From positions 1,364,001 through 1,428,000 of the forward strand of contig OZ244173.1 in the NCBI GenBank assembly GCA_965216515.1: 64,000 nucleotides of DNA, in the 5' to 3' direction. Shown piece by piece: positions 7,487 to 15,732 of this stretch (position 1 is its first letter; each line of letters begins with the position of its first letter). This stretch comes from CAXMRP01 sp965216515 (GTDB lineage Bacteria > Pseudomonadota > Alphaproteobacteria > Rhizobiales > Afifellaceae). The notes under the pieces were generated by a model. It was not told the DNA's origin. It saw nothing but the letters and a program-made list of their open reading frames with translations, and searched no databases. A program made the translations under genes and the position numbers.

Positions 7487-9022
7487 ATGAAATTCACCAG
7501 GACACTCATGGTGGTTGGCGTGGCGGCTGCAATGACAGCGCCGGCCGTGTTGAATGCCGCCGAGCTGAGGGTCGGGTTTTCCGCCGATGCGCTGACGCTG
7601 GACCCGGCAAACCACCGAAACCGCGAAACCGAAACCATCATCCGCAACATGTTCGACGGAATCGTGACACGTGATGCGGACATGAACGTTGTGTCTCAGC
7701 TTGCGGAAAGCTGGACGGCGGTTGATCCCACGACCTACGAGTTCAAGTTGCGTTCCGGCGTTACTTTCCACGACGGCTCACCGCTTACGGCCGCCGATAT
7801 CAAGTTCTCGATCGACCGTCTGACAAAAGAGAACGCGATGGGCGGTCAGACAAGCCCGCGCCAGAGCCTGCTGGGGCCGGTCACCGATGTTGAGGTCATC
7901 GACGATCTGACCATCCGGATCAAACTCGAATCGCCGTGGCCGATCCTTCCCGCCATGCTGCCCTTCCAGGAAATGGTCTCCAAGGCGCATGTCGAATCCG
8001 TCGGCGATGCCGCCATGGCGGACAATGTCAACGGCACCGGTCCTTTCAAGCTGGTTGAGTGGCGTAAGGGCCAAAGCGTCATCATGGAACGCTACGATGG
8101 CTACTATGGCGGCTCGACCGACATCGCACCGGTCGGCCAGGCCTGCGTGGATCGCGTGATCTTCCAGGTCATCCCCGAAAACGCTTCCCGCGTTGCCGCA
8201 CTCCTGGCTGGAGAAGTTCACATCGTCGACAAGCTGCCCACCCACATGGTCGGTCAGGTCGAGTCCAATCCGGACACCAAGGTGATGGCCGTGAACGGAA
8301 CGCGCACCAGCTTCATCGCACTCAACAACCAGTCGGGTCCCTTTGCCGACATCCGGGTGCGTCACGCGCTGGCCCATGCGCTTGATCGTCAGCTCGTGGT
8401 TGACAAGATCCTGAACGGCAACGCGACTTTGACCAACGGCATTCTAAGCCCCGATGCACTCGGCAAGAACAAAAACCTGCCGGCCTATGAATACGACGTT
8501 GAAAAGGCTAAGGCGCTTCTGGCCGAGGCCGGCCATCCCGATGGCCTGGACGTGACCCTGGACGTCGACGGCGCCAACAAGGAGATTGCCGAGGCCATTG
8601 CAGCCGTTGTGGCAAAAGCCGGTTTCCGGGTTGGCGTTGTGGTGGGTGAAGTTTCGACCCTGCGCACACGCTTCCGGACCAAGGGCGAGCCGATCGACGG
8701 GCAGATGTGGCTGACTTCCTGGGGCAACGGATCGCTCGACCCGGTCGGGATCTTCGTGCCGACCCACCGCACCAACGACCGCGGCAACTCGTCAGGTTAC
8801 GCCAACGCCGAGGTTGATGCTCTGCTGGATGCGGCCAACGTCGAAACTGACCGTTCCAAACGCGCCGCGATGTATACCGAGGCCGAGGCGATCGTGAACC
8901 GCGATCTGCCGAAGATCTACCTGTGGGTCGCTCAGGACCTTTATGGTGTTTCGACCAAACTTTCCGGCTGGCGCCCAAGTTCCGACAGCCGCATCAACCT
9001 GCACGATGCCTGCCTGAACTAA
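7487..9022 (+). CDS. Peptide/nickel-type ABC transporter substrate-binding protein
   Basis: A family 5 solute-binding protein of 511 residues. The ATG at 7487 follows AAGGAGGA and opens a Sec signal peptide with a MKFTRTLMVVGVAAAM core and a likely cut after NAA near residue 25. The mature part has ETIIRNMFDGIVTRDADM and YEFKLRSGVTFHDGSPLTAADIKFS-type motifs (about 45-115) that define DppA/OppA/NikA-like periplasmic receptors. It heads the importer genes that follow directly. The ligand may be a peptide, opine, glutathione-like or other small compound; linkage to the C45 hydrolase and AtuA-like pair suggests a catabolic substrate rather than nickel. Confidence 0.92.
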   Translation: MKFTRTLMVVGVAAAMTAPAVLNAAELRVGFSADALTLDPANHRNRETETIIRNMFDGIVTRDADMNVVSQLAESWTAVDPTTYEFKLRSGVTFHDGSPLTAADIKFSIDRLTKENAMGGQTSPRQSLLGPVTDVEVIDDLTIRIKLESPWPILPAMLPFQEMVSKAHVESVGDAAMADNVNGTGPFKLVEWRKGQSVIMERYDGYYGGSTDIAPVGQACVDRVIFQVIPENASRVAALLAGEVHIVDKLPTHMVGQVESNPDTKVMAVNGTRTSFIALNNQSGPFADIRVRHALAHALDRQLVVDKILNGNATLTNGILSPDALGKNKNLPAYEYDVEKAKALLAEAGHPDGLDVTLDVDGANKEIAEAIAAVVAKAGFRVGVVVGEVSTLRTRFRTKGEPIDGQMWLTSWGNGSLDPVGIFVPTHRTNDRGNSSGYANAEVDALLDAANVETDRSKRAAMYTEAEAIVNRDLPKIYLWVAQDLYGVSTKLSGWRPSSDSRINLHDACLN

Positions 9023-9041
9023 GCGCGGGGCTGAAAACAGG

Positions 9042-9072
9042 TGCCGCGATCGGCCATGTTCCCGTCGCGGCA
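9042..9072. terminator. Hairpin between binding-protein and permease genes
   Basis: TGCCGCGA (9042-9049) and TCGCGGCA (9065-9072) form a perfect 8-bp stem with a 15-base loop, in the 80-base gap between the binding protein and the first permease. A hairpin there commonly slows readthrough or protects the upstream mRNA, giving more binding protein than permease. No run of T follows, so it is at most a partial terminator. Confidence 0.45.
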
Positions 9073-9102
9073 TTCCCTTCTGGCTGAAGACAAGAGCCGG
9101 AC

Positions 9103-10110
9103 ATGAGCTTTGGAAAGTTCATCGAACGCCTGATCCAACTGATCCCGGTGCTTTTCGGGATCAGCGTGATCGTCTTTGTCATGACGCTGCTGACGCCCGG
9201 TGATCCGGTGGAAATCATGCTGGGTGACCAGCACGTGACCGAGGAGATGGAACAGGCCCTGCGCCGCGACATGGGGCTGGATTTGCCGCCGCACGAGCGG
9301 TTCTTGAAGTTCCTGGGGAATGCCTTGCAGGGTGACTTTGGTCTGAGTTTCTACCACCGCCAACCGGTTGTCGACGTCATCGCTTCACGGCTTCCGGCCA
9401 CCATAGAGCTGAGCCTGGTTGCCCTGCTTTTTGCCCTGATGGTCGCGATCCCCCTCGGGGTTCTCGCGGCGGTCAGGAAAAATTCGATCCTTGATCGGAT
9501 CGCCACCGTCACCGCTTTGTTTGGCGTGTCGCTGCCCGGCTTCTGGTTCGGCATTCTGCTGATCCTCTTTTTCTCGGTGAACCTGCGATGGCTGCCGGTG
9601 TCCGGCAATGCCGGATTCTCCTCCGAAGTCGAACCGATTACCCATTTGCTGTTGATCGACAGCCTGCTTCGGGGCCGGTTGGACGCCTTCTGGGATGCGC
9701 TCCGCCACATCATCCTGCCCGCAATCACGCTCGGATTGCCGATCGCCTCGATTCTGATGCGGGTAACCCGGGCCTCGATGCTCGACGTCCTTGACCGCGA
9801 CTACATCACATTCGCCGAGGCCAAGGGGCTGAGCAAATCCAGGATCCTGGTCAAGCATGCATTGAAAAACGCGTTGATCCCGACCGTAACGGTGGCCGCG
9901 TTGCAAACCGGGGCGCTCCTGGGTGGCAACATGGTCGTCGAGACCGTTTTCGGCTGGCCCGGATTGGGGCGCCTGGTGGTCGAAAGCATCTTTGTCCGGA
10001 ACTATCCCCTGATTCAGGCGGCGGTGCTTTTATATGCCGTCACGTATGTGATGCTGAACTTCCTGGCCGACATCCTTTACACCGTGCTCAATCCGAAGGT
10101 GCGGCTGTGA
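9103..10110 (+). CDS. Peptide-type ABC transporter permease, DppB-like
   Basis: A 335-residue inner-membrane permease. The N-terminal helix (LIQLIPVLFGISVIVFVMTL) followed by a TPGDPVE segment, the ADxxLP-like lead-in and the EAKGLSKSRILVKHALKNAL loop (the EAA motif that docks on the ATPase, about 241-264) are those of DppB/OppB/GsiC. About six membrane spans are visible. It follows the binding protein and overlaps the second permease by 4 bases (GTGA). Confidence 0.93.
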   Translation: MSFGKFIERLIQLIPVLFGISVIVFVMTLLTPGDPVEIMLGDQHVTEEMEQALRRDMGLDLPPHERFLKFLGNALQGDFGLSFYHRQPVVDVIASRLPATIELSLVALLFALMVAIPLGVLAAVRKNSILDRIATVTALFGVSLPGFWFGILLILFFSVNLRWLPVSGNAGFSSEVEPITHLLLIDSLLRGRLDAFWDALRHIILPAITLGLPIASILMRVTRASMLDVLDRDYITFAEAKGLSKSRILVKHALKNALIPTVTVAALQTGALLGGNMVVETVFGWPGLGRLVVESIFVRNYPLIQAAVLLYAVTYVMLNFLADILYTVLNPKVRL

Positions 10111-11006
10111 CGATGGCGGCCTCAGGCGGCGGACAGGAACGGCGTTCCGACTCCATCTTCCGCCGCAACATGCGGAATTTCCTGTCCAGCAAGTTGTCGG
10201 TGTTCTTTCTGCTGGTGACGGTCGGGTTCCTGATCATGGCGATCTTCGCGCCCTGGATCGCACCCCACGACCCCAACGAGCCCGATCTCTTTCGCCGCCT
10301 GATCCCGCCGGCCTGGATGGACGGCGGCGACTGGACCTATCCCCTTGGCTGCGATGCGCTCGGTCGCGACATCCTCTCACGCATCATCTACGGCACGCGG
10401 GTATCGATCTTCATCGGCGTCGTGGTCATCCTGATCGCCACCGCCATCGGTGTTCTTACGGGGCTCGCCGCCGGCTATCTTCGTGGCTGGGCGGATGTGG
10501 CCTTCTCGCGACTTGTCGACATCCTTCTCGGATTTCCTTACCTGATCTTCGCCATCGCCCTGATTGCAATGACCGGGCCGGGACTGCACAACATCGTGCT
10601 CGCCATGGCATATCGGGAATGGGTTATGCCTTTCCGGGTGGTGCGCGGTGAAACGCTGGCCACAGCCGGGTCGGAATATGTCGAAGCCGCGCTGGCGATG
10701 GGCGCAAGCCGTTCCAACATCATGCTGCGGGAGATTCTGCCCAACATCCTGTCGCCGGTGCTGGTGGTTTCCACGGTGCGCATGGCCCATGTCATCATCC
10801 TGGAAGCCAGCCTGTCGTTCCTGGGCCTCGGCGTGCAGCCACCCATGGCGTCCTGGGGATCCATGGTGGCCGACGGGCGGTCATTCATGTTGCAGGAATG
10901 GTGGCTCTCGACCTTCCCGGGCATCGCCATTCTGCTCTTGGTTCTGTCGATCAACGTCGTCAGCCAGGGTTTGCGCGATGCCTTTGACCCACGGTTCCAT
11001 GACTGA
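10107..11006 (+). CDS. Peptide-type ABC transporter permease, DppC-like
   Basis: 299 residues from a GTG at 10107 that overlaps the DppB-like stop; an ATG at 10113 is a possible alternative. It has the family N-terminal cytoplasmic tail (FRRNMRNFLSSKLSVF), a first helix leading to FAPWIAPHDPNEPD, the DALGRDILSRIIYGTRVS motif and an EAA loop (EAALAMGASRSNIMLREILPN, about 191-211). With DppB it forms the transmembrane channel of the importer. Confidence 0.93.
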   Translation: MTMAASGGGQERRSDSIFRRNMRNFLSSKLSVFFLLVTVGFLIMAIFAPWIAPHDPNEPDLFRRLIPPAWMDGGDWTYPLGCDALGRDILSRIIYGTRVSIFIGVVVILIATAIGVLTGLAAGYLRGWADVAFSRLVDILLGFPYLIFAIALIAMTGPGLHNIVLAMAYREWVMPFRVVRGETLATAGSEYVEAALAMGASRSNIMLREILPNILSPVLVVSTVRMAHVIILEASLSFLGLGVQPPMASWGSMVADGRSFMLQEWWLSTFPGIAILLLVLSINVVSQGLRDAFDPRFHD

Positions 11007-11015
11007 GGTAGGCTG

Positions 11016-12020
11016 ATGCCGGATACCGTGCTTGAAATCAGTGATCTGAAAACCTGTTTCGACACCCGCGACGGGATGGTCACCGCGGTTGACGGCGTCA
11101 GCCTGTCGCTGGAACGCACAAAATGTCTGGGCGTCGTCGGCGAGAGCGGTTCGGGCAAAAGCGTGACCTTCGCCTCCGTCATGGGGCTGATCAGGAAACC
11201 GGGGTTCATCGCCGAAGGCTCAATCCGGTTCGATGACCGGGAGCTGGTCGGCCTTGGCGATGCCGACTACAGGGCGTTGCGCGGCAAAGAGATCGCCATG
11301 ACGATGCAGGACGCCCTGACGGCACTAAATCCGGCCTACACGGTGTCCGACCAGATCATCGAGGTGCTTCTGGCCCACGACGACAGCCTGACCGGCGCAA
11401 AACGCGCCCGCAAACGCCAGGCCCGCGAACAGGCTGTCGAGATGATGCGCCTGGTCGGCATACCGTCAGCGGAAACCCGGCTCGAAGATTACCCACACCA
11501 GTTTTCCGGCGGTATGCGGCAACGGATCATGATCGCCATCGCGCTGGCCTGCAGGCCGACGCTCCTGATCGCGGACGAACCAACCACGGCGCTGGATGTG
11601 ACGATCCAGGCCCAGGTCCTGGAACTGATCGCCGATATCCGCGAGAAGCTGGGGATGAGCGTGGTGCTGATTACCCACGACCTTGGCGTGGTGGCCGAAT
11701 ACTGCGACCGCATCGCGGTGATGTATGCCGGTCAGGTGGTCGAGACCGGACCGACCTGGGACGTGATCGAAAATCCTCAACATCCCTACACTCGGGGGCT
11801 TCTGGACTCCATTCCCCGCCTGTCAGATCTGTCGCATCGGATCGAGCCGATCAGGGGCGCGGTTCCCAACCTGATCGACCTGCCGGCGCAATGCAGGTTC
11901 CTGGACCGCTGCAAGCAGGCGAAAACCAAGTGCCGGTCAGTCATCGCCATGCGTGATTGCGGGCCGGATCGGCAGGTGCGCTGTGTGCTGCCCGAAAACC
12001 GGGGACAAACCGATGCCTGA
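11016..12020 (+). CDS. Peptide-type ABC transporter ATPase, DppD-like
   Basis: 334 residues with Walker A GESGSGKSV (about 42-50), the signature FSGGMRQRIMIAIAL, Walker B LLIADEPTTALDV and switch TLGV-type ITHDLGVVAE. The C-terminal tail has the oligopeptide-ATPase extension with CRFLDRCKQAKTKC, a Cys-rich element that in this family can carry an iron-sulfur cluster. It lies 9 bases after DppC and overlaps the second ATPase by 8 bases, so both act as the heterodimeric motor. Confidence 0.93.
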   Translation: MPDTVLEISDLKTCFDTRDGMVTAVDGVSLSLERTKCLGVVGESGSGKSVTFASVMGLIRKPGFIAEGSIRFDDRELVGLGDADYRALRGKEIAMTMQDALTALNPAYTVSDQIIEVLLAHDDSLTGAKRARKRQAREQAVEMMRLVGIPSAETRLEDYPHQFSGGMRQRIMIAIALACRPTLLIADEPTTALDVTIQAQVLELIADIREKLGMSVVLITHDLGVVAEYCDRIAVMYAGQVVETGPTWDVIENPQHPYTRGLLDSIPRLSDLSHRIEPIRGAVPNLIDLPAQCRFLDRCKQAKTKCRSVIAMRDCGPDRQVRCVLPENRGQTDA

Positions 12021-12993
12021 GCTGTTGCGCACATCCGGACTGGTCAAGCATTTTGACAGCCGCCGCGGTCTCTGGGGCCGCATCACCGGCAATCCGGGGT
12101 TACTGGTGCAGGCGGTCAACGGTATTGATCTTTCCATCGAGCGTGGCCAGACGCTGGGACTGATTGGCGAAAGCGGCTGCGGCAAAAGCACGTTTGGCCG
12201 GGCCATTCTGCGCCTCCACGAGCCAACGGCCGGCACGGTCGAATTCGACGGCCAAGACATCACGGCGCTGGACGATGCGGCAATGAAGCCGATGCGCCAG
12301 AACATGCAGATCATCTTTCAGGATCCCTATGCATCGCTGAATCCGCGCCGCACCATTCGGGAAATCGTCTCAAAACCCTTGCGGGTCCATGGACTTGCCA
12401 GTGGCGAGAACCTCGATGCCCGGGTGGTCGATTTCCTGGAGCGCGTTGGCTTGAACGCGGGCCATCTCAACCGGTACCCGCACCAGTTCTCAGGCGGCCA
12501 GAGGCAGAGGATCGGTATCGCGCGTGCGCTGATCATGAAACCGCAATTCGTGGTCTGCGACGAGCCGGTTTCGGCACTGGATGTCTCCATTCAGGCCCAG
12601 ATCGTCGAACTGCTGGACGAATTAAAAAAAGAACTGCAACTGACCTACCTGTTCATTTCCCACGATATTTCCGTCATTGGATATGTCAGCGACCGTGTGG
12701 CTGTGATGTATCTTGGCCGGATCGTTGAGGAAGGCCCCACCGTCGAGGTTCTGGAAACCCCCCGCCACCCCTACACCAAGGCGCTGCTGTCATCCGTTCC
12801 CCGTATCGAACGCACAGACAAAGGGCGTCTGGAGCGCTTGCGCCTTGAAGGCGATCTCCCCTCGCCGATCAATCCGCCCGGCGGCTGTGCGTTTCACACC
12901 CGCTGCCCGCTCGCGACAGACCGGTGCGGTCAATCCCGGCCGGAATTGGCTGGGTCGCGTGAAGGACACGCGGTTGCATGTCATTTTGCCTGA
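12013..12993 (+). CDS. Peptide-type ABC transporter ATPase, DppF-like
   Basis: 326 residues from the ATG at 12013. Walker A GESGCGKST (about 54-62), FQDPYASLNPRRTI Q-loop segment, signature FSGGQRQRIGIARAL, Walker B VCDEPVSALDVS and SHDISVIGYVSDRVAVMYLG switch region identify the second ATPase of a Dpp/Opp system. The C-terminus has PINPPGGCAFHTRCPLATDRC, again the family Cys cluster. It is the last gene of the operon; a GrpB-family gene with a separate start follows after about 200 bases. Confidence 0.93.
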   Translation: MPELLRTSGLVKHFDSRRGLWGRITGNPGLLVQAVNGIDLSIERGQTLGLIGESGCGKSTFGRAILRLHEPTAGTVEFDGQDITALDDAAMKPMRQNMQIIFQDPYASLNPRRTIREIVSKPLRVHGLASGENLDARVVDFLERVGLNAGHLNRYPHQFSGGQRQRIGIARALIMKPQFVVCDEPVSALDVSIQAQIVELLDELKKELQLTYLFISHDISVIGYVSDRVAVMYLGRIVEEGPTVEVLETPRHPYTKALLSSVPRIERTDKGRLERLRLEGDLPSPINPPGGCAFHTRCPLATDRCGQSRPELAGSREGHAVACHFA

Positions 12994-13192
12994 GTTGGCG
13001 CTGTGTCCATAGTCCACGAACAGCCTTCCGCCACTGGACCGGCAGACGGATGCCGGGCACCGGGACCGCGATGAAGATTGCGGATTTCAAGGCCGGATGT
13101 TGCGGCACCGCATGGGCCGGGTCCGATTGTTGCAGGATGCCCTTTCCACGGCAGCGGTGAAGCAGGCGTTGCCTTCGCGCCAATTCGGTTCC

Positions 13193-13777
13193 ATGACGGG
13201 TGGCATGAACATCGTAGTGGTTCCTCATGACCCGGCATGGCGGCGGGCTTATGAACGCGAAGCCAGTTCGATCCGCCATGCGTTTGAGGACATTCCGATT
13301 GTCCTTCATCACATTGGCAGCACGGCCGTTCCGGCCATGGCGGCCAAGCCGATAATCGACATGCTGGGCATCGTCGATGATCTTGAGACATTTGACCGAC
13401 ATTCTGACCGGTGGCACGCGCTTCGATACGAGGTTCTGGGACCGTTTGGCATAGAAGGAAGGCGATACTTCAGGAAATCCGGTGCGGAGGGACGAAGGAC
13501 CCATCACCTGCATGCTTATGCGAACGGCTCCCGCCATATCGAGCTTCATCTCGCCTTCAGGGACTATCTTCGCCACAATCCCGTGAAAGCAGCCGAATAT
13601 TCCGACCTGAAGGCAAAGATCACCAGCGGCTCCGGCGTATCGGCGAACGAGTACATGGATGCAAAAAGCCCGTTCATCAGGGATACCGAGAAGCTGGCAA
13701 TCGACTGGTATCGCAAGAACGTCATCGACGGAAACCGCCCCCTGATCGCCCAATACCGCCCCTTGACCGCCCCATGA
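13193..13777 (+). CDS. GrpB/UPF0157 family protein (nucleotidyltransferase fold)
   Basis: About 194 residues from the ATG at 13193 (the ATG at 13205 gives 190). The VVPHDPAWRRAYEREAS opening, HHIGSTAVPAMAAKPIIDM (GS motif plus acidic residue of the nucleotidyltransferase fold) and a HLHAYANGSRHIELHLAFRDYLR segment are diagnostic of GrpB/UPF0157. In Enterococcus and others such domains are fused to CoaE; the activity of stand-alone members is not proven. Its stop overlaps the trmL start (ATGA), so the pair is co-transcribed. Confidence 0.88.
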   Translation: MTGGMNIVVVPHDPAWRRAYEREASSIRHAFEDIPIVLHHIGSTAVPAMAAKPIIDMLGIVDDLETFDRHSDRWHALRYEVLGPFGIEGRRYFRKSGAEGRRTHHLHAYANGSRHIELHLAFRDYLRHNPVKAAEYSDLKAKITSGSGVSANEYMDAKSPFIRDTEKLAIDWYRKNVIDGNRPLIAQYRPLTAP

Positions 13778-14265
13778 TCGCTCTTGCCCTCTACCAGCCC
13801 GATATCGCCGGCAATACCGGCGCCATCCTGCGCACCGCCGCCTGTCTGGGCGCCACCGTCCACCTGATTCACCCGGCCGGCTTCGCGCTGACCGACCGGG
13901 CCCTGCGCCGCGCCGGCATGGACTATCTGGATCGGGCGAACCTGCGCGAGCACGACGATTGGGCGACCTTCGACGCCTGGCGGCGCCGGGCCGGCGGCCG
14001 CCTCCTCGCCTTGACCACCGGCGGCGACACGGATCTCTTCGCCTTTTCCTTCCGGCCCGGCGACATCGCGCTCCTGGGCCGGGAATCGGCCGGCCTTCCC
14101 GCACCGATCCACGATCTGGCCGACGCCCGCCTGGCCATCCCCCAAGCCGCCGGCACCCGTTCGCTCAATGTGGCCGCCGCCGCCTCGATTGCGCTTTCGC
14201 AGGCGCTGCGCCAGGCCCGCGCCGGCGATCCGGCGATACCGGGCGAAAAAACCGCACGTCCTTGA
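13774..14265 (+). CDS. trmL: tRNA (cytidine/uridine-34-2'-O)-methyltransferase TrmL
   Basis: A 163-residue SPOUT methyltransferase. The ALYQPDIAGNTGAILRTAAC opening, LLGRESAGLP (about 109-118) and IPQAAGTRSLNVAAAASIAL (about 129-148, the trefoil-knot SAM site) match TrmL/YibK closely. It methylates the 2'-OH of the wobble base in tRNA-Leu isoacceptors in the cytoplasm. The start overlaps the GrpB-family stop; hemF follows after 46 bases on the same strand. Confidence 0.93.
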   Translation: MIALALYQPDIAGNTGAILRTAACLGATVHLIHPAGFALTDRALRRAGMDYLDRANLREHDDWATFDAWRRRAGGRLLALTTGGDTDLFAFSFRPGDIALLGRESAGLPAPIHDLADARLAIPQAAGTRSLNVAAAASIALSQALRQARAGDPAIPGEKTARP

Positions 14266-14311
14266 CCGACATCATTTTCGAAATCCCCGCCGATGGGCTA
14301 AACCCCTTACC

Positions 14312-15262
14312 ATGAGCAAGAACATGGACGCCTACCGCCCCGATACCGACGCCATGGCGGTGCCGCCCGCGATCGAGGCCAAGAAGGAGGCCGCCCAGGC
14401 CTGGTTTGAGGCCCTGCGCGACGAGATCTGCGCCGCGTTTGAGGACCTGGAAAACGAATTGCCCCCCGGCCTGCCGGGAGCCGAAGCCCGGCCCGGCCGT
14501 TTCGAGCGCACGCCGTGGCAGCGCACCGACCATTCCGGCGACCCTGGCGGCGGCGGCATCATGGCCATGATGACCGGGCGGGTGTTCGAAAAGGTCGGTG
14601 TCCACGTCTCCACGGTCCACGGCGAGTTCGCGCCGCAATTCCGCGACCGGATCCCCGGTGCGGCCGACGATCCCCGCTTCTGGGCCTCCGGCATCTCGCT
14701 CATCGCCCACATGCACAACCCCAACGTGCCCGCCGTCCACATGAACACCCGCATGGTCGTCACCAGCCGCCAGTGGTTCGGCGGCGGCGCCGATCTCACC
14801 CCGGTGCTGGACCGCCGACGCACCCAGGACGACATCGACGCCCGCGATTTCCACGCCGCCATGAAGGCCGCCTGCGACGCCCACGCCGTCGCCGACTACG
14901 ACCGCATGAAGGCCTGGTGCGACGATTACTTCTGGCTCGCCCACCGCAGCGAGCCCCGCGGCATCGGCGGTATTTTCTTCGACTATCTCAACTCCGGCAA
15001 TGGCAGCGCGGCCGGCTGGGCGGCCGATTTCGCCTTCGTCCAGGATGTCGGCCGCGCCTTCCGCGACATCTATCCGGAGCTGGTGCGCCGCAATTTCGAC
15101 GATCCCTGGACGGCAGCGGAGCGCGAGGAACAGCTTGTCCGCCGTGGCCGCTATGTCGAATTCAACCTGCTCTACGACCGCGGCACGGCGTTCGGCCTGA
15201 AGACCGGCGGCAATGTCGATTCCATCCTGTCCTCCATGCCGCCGCTTGCCCGCTGGCCCTGA
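14312..15262 (+). CDS. hemF: Aerobic coproporphyrinogen III oxidase
   Basis: 316 residues from the ATG at 14312. GGGIMAMMTGRVFEKVGVHVS, the HMHNPNVPAVHMNTR segment, WFGGGADLTP and GIGGIFFDYL are the conserved HemF blocks, ending with the normal YVEFNLLYDRGTAFGLKTGGNV...SSMPP tail. The enzyme decarboxylates two propionates of coproporphyrinogen III to vinyls using O2, so the host makes haem aerobically. A following 211-base gap separates it from the DUF1059-like gene. Confidence 0.97.
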   Translation: MSKNMDAYRPDTDAMAVPPAIEAKKEAAQAWFEALRDEICAAFEDLENELPPGLPGAEARPGRFERTPWQRTDHSGDPGGGGIMAMMTGRVFEKVGVHVSTVHGEFAPQFRDRIPGAADDPRFWASGISLIAHMHNPNVPAVHMNTRMVVTSRQWFGGGADLTPVLDRRRTQDDIDARDFHAAMKAACDAHAVADYDRMKAWCDDYFWLAHRSEPRGIGGIFFDYLNSGNGSAAGWAADFAFVQDVGRAFRDIYPELVRRNFDDPWTAAEREEQLVRRGRYVEFNLLYDRGTAFGLKTGGNVDSILSSMPPLARWP

Positions 15263-15415
15263 TTTCACGTCCTGAACGGCCCCGCGCCAGCAGGCCGCAT
15301 CCGGTCGCCGCTGGCGGGACCGCCGGTGCAACCAGGCGGTGTTGGGCGCAACCGGGCGCACCGGCCCGCGGTCGATATCCGTCGGATTTGCAACAAATTT
15401 GCCCCATCCGCCCGC

Positions 15416-15432
15416 AATGTCCTTAAGACATT
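15416..15432. promoter_or_regulatory. Inverted repeat upstream of the DUF1059-like gene
   Basis: AATGTC (15416-15421) and GACATT (15427-15432) form a perfect 6-base inverted repeat around CTTAA, in an AT-richer stretch 42 bases before the ATG at 15474. It could be an operator or promoter element; it is too short to assign. Confidence 0.3.
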
Positions 15433-15473
15433 TTCGTCATATTGCAACTTCTGGATGAACATTGGGGCTGGCG

Positions 15474-15683
15474 ATGAAAGCGTTTCGCTGTGCGCATTTG
15501 GTCGAAGGGTGCGATTTCGTCATCATCGACAAGGACGAGGACCGCCTCCTCCTGAAGATCGCCTGGCATGCGCGCAACACGCACGGCATGCTGGTTACCC
15601 GGCAGTTGGTCGAGACGGTGAAAAACCATGTCACCGTGATCGACGAAACGCCCGGCGCCCCGCCCGCCCGCGCCGTCGCCTGA
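15474..15683 (+). CDS. DUF1059-like small protein
   Basis: A 69-residue protein starting MKAFRCAHLVEGCDFVIID and continuing LLLKIAWHARNTHGM. The two cysteines spaced like FxCxxxxxGCD and the final HA...THG are the DUF1059 pattern, a small cytoplasmic domain of unknown function. A TTG 12 bases upstream is in frame, but the ATG gives the family N-terminus. It is convergent with the CCA transferase gene, 49 bases away. Confidence 0.75.
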   Translation: MKAFRCAHLVEGCDFVIIDKDEDRLLLKIAWHARNTHGMLVTRQLVETVKNHVTVIDETPGAPPARAVA

Positions 15684-15732
15684 CCCGGCGCACCCGATTT
15701 CGTATCGCTCTTGCCGGGGCCCACCCGGTGGC

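Noticed and set aside
14515..15426. Open frame over hemF in another frame
   Set aside because: Arg/Pro-rich translation with no homology features; hemF is unmistakable in the correct frame.
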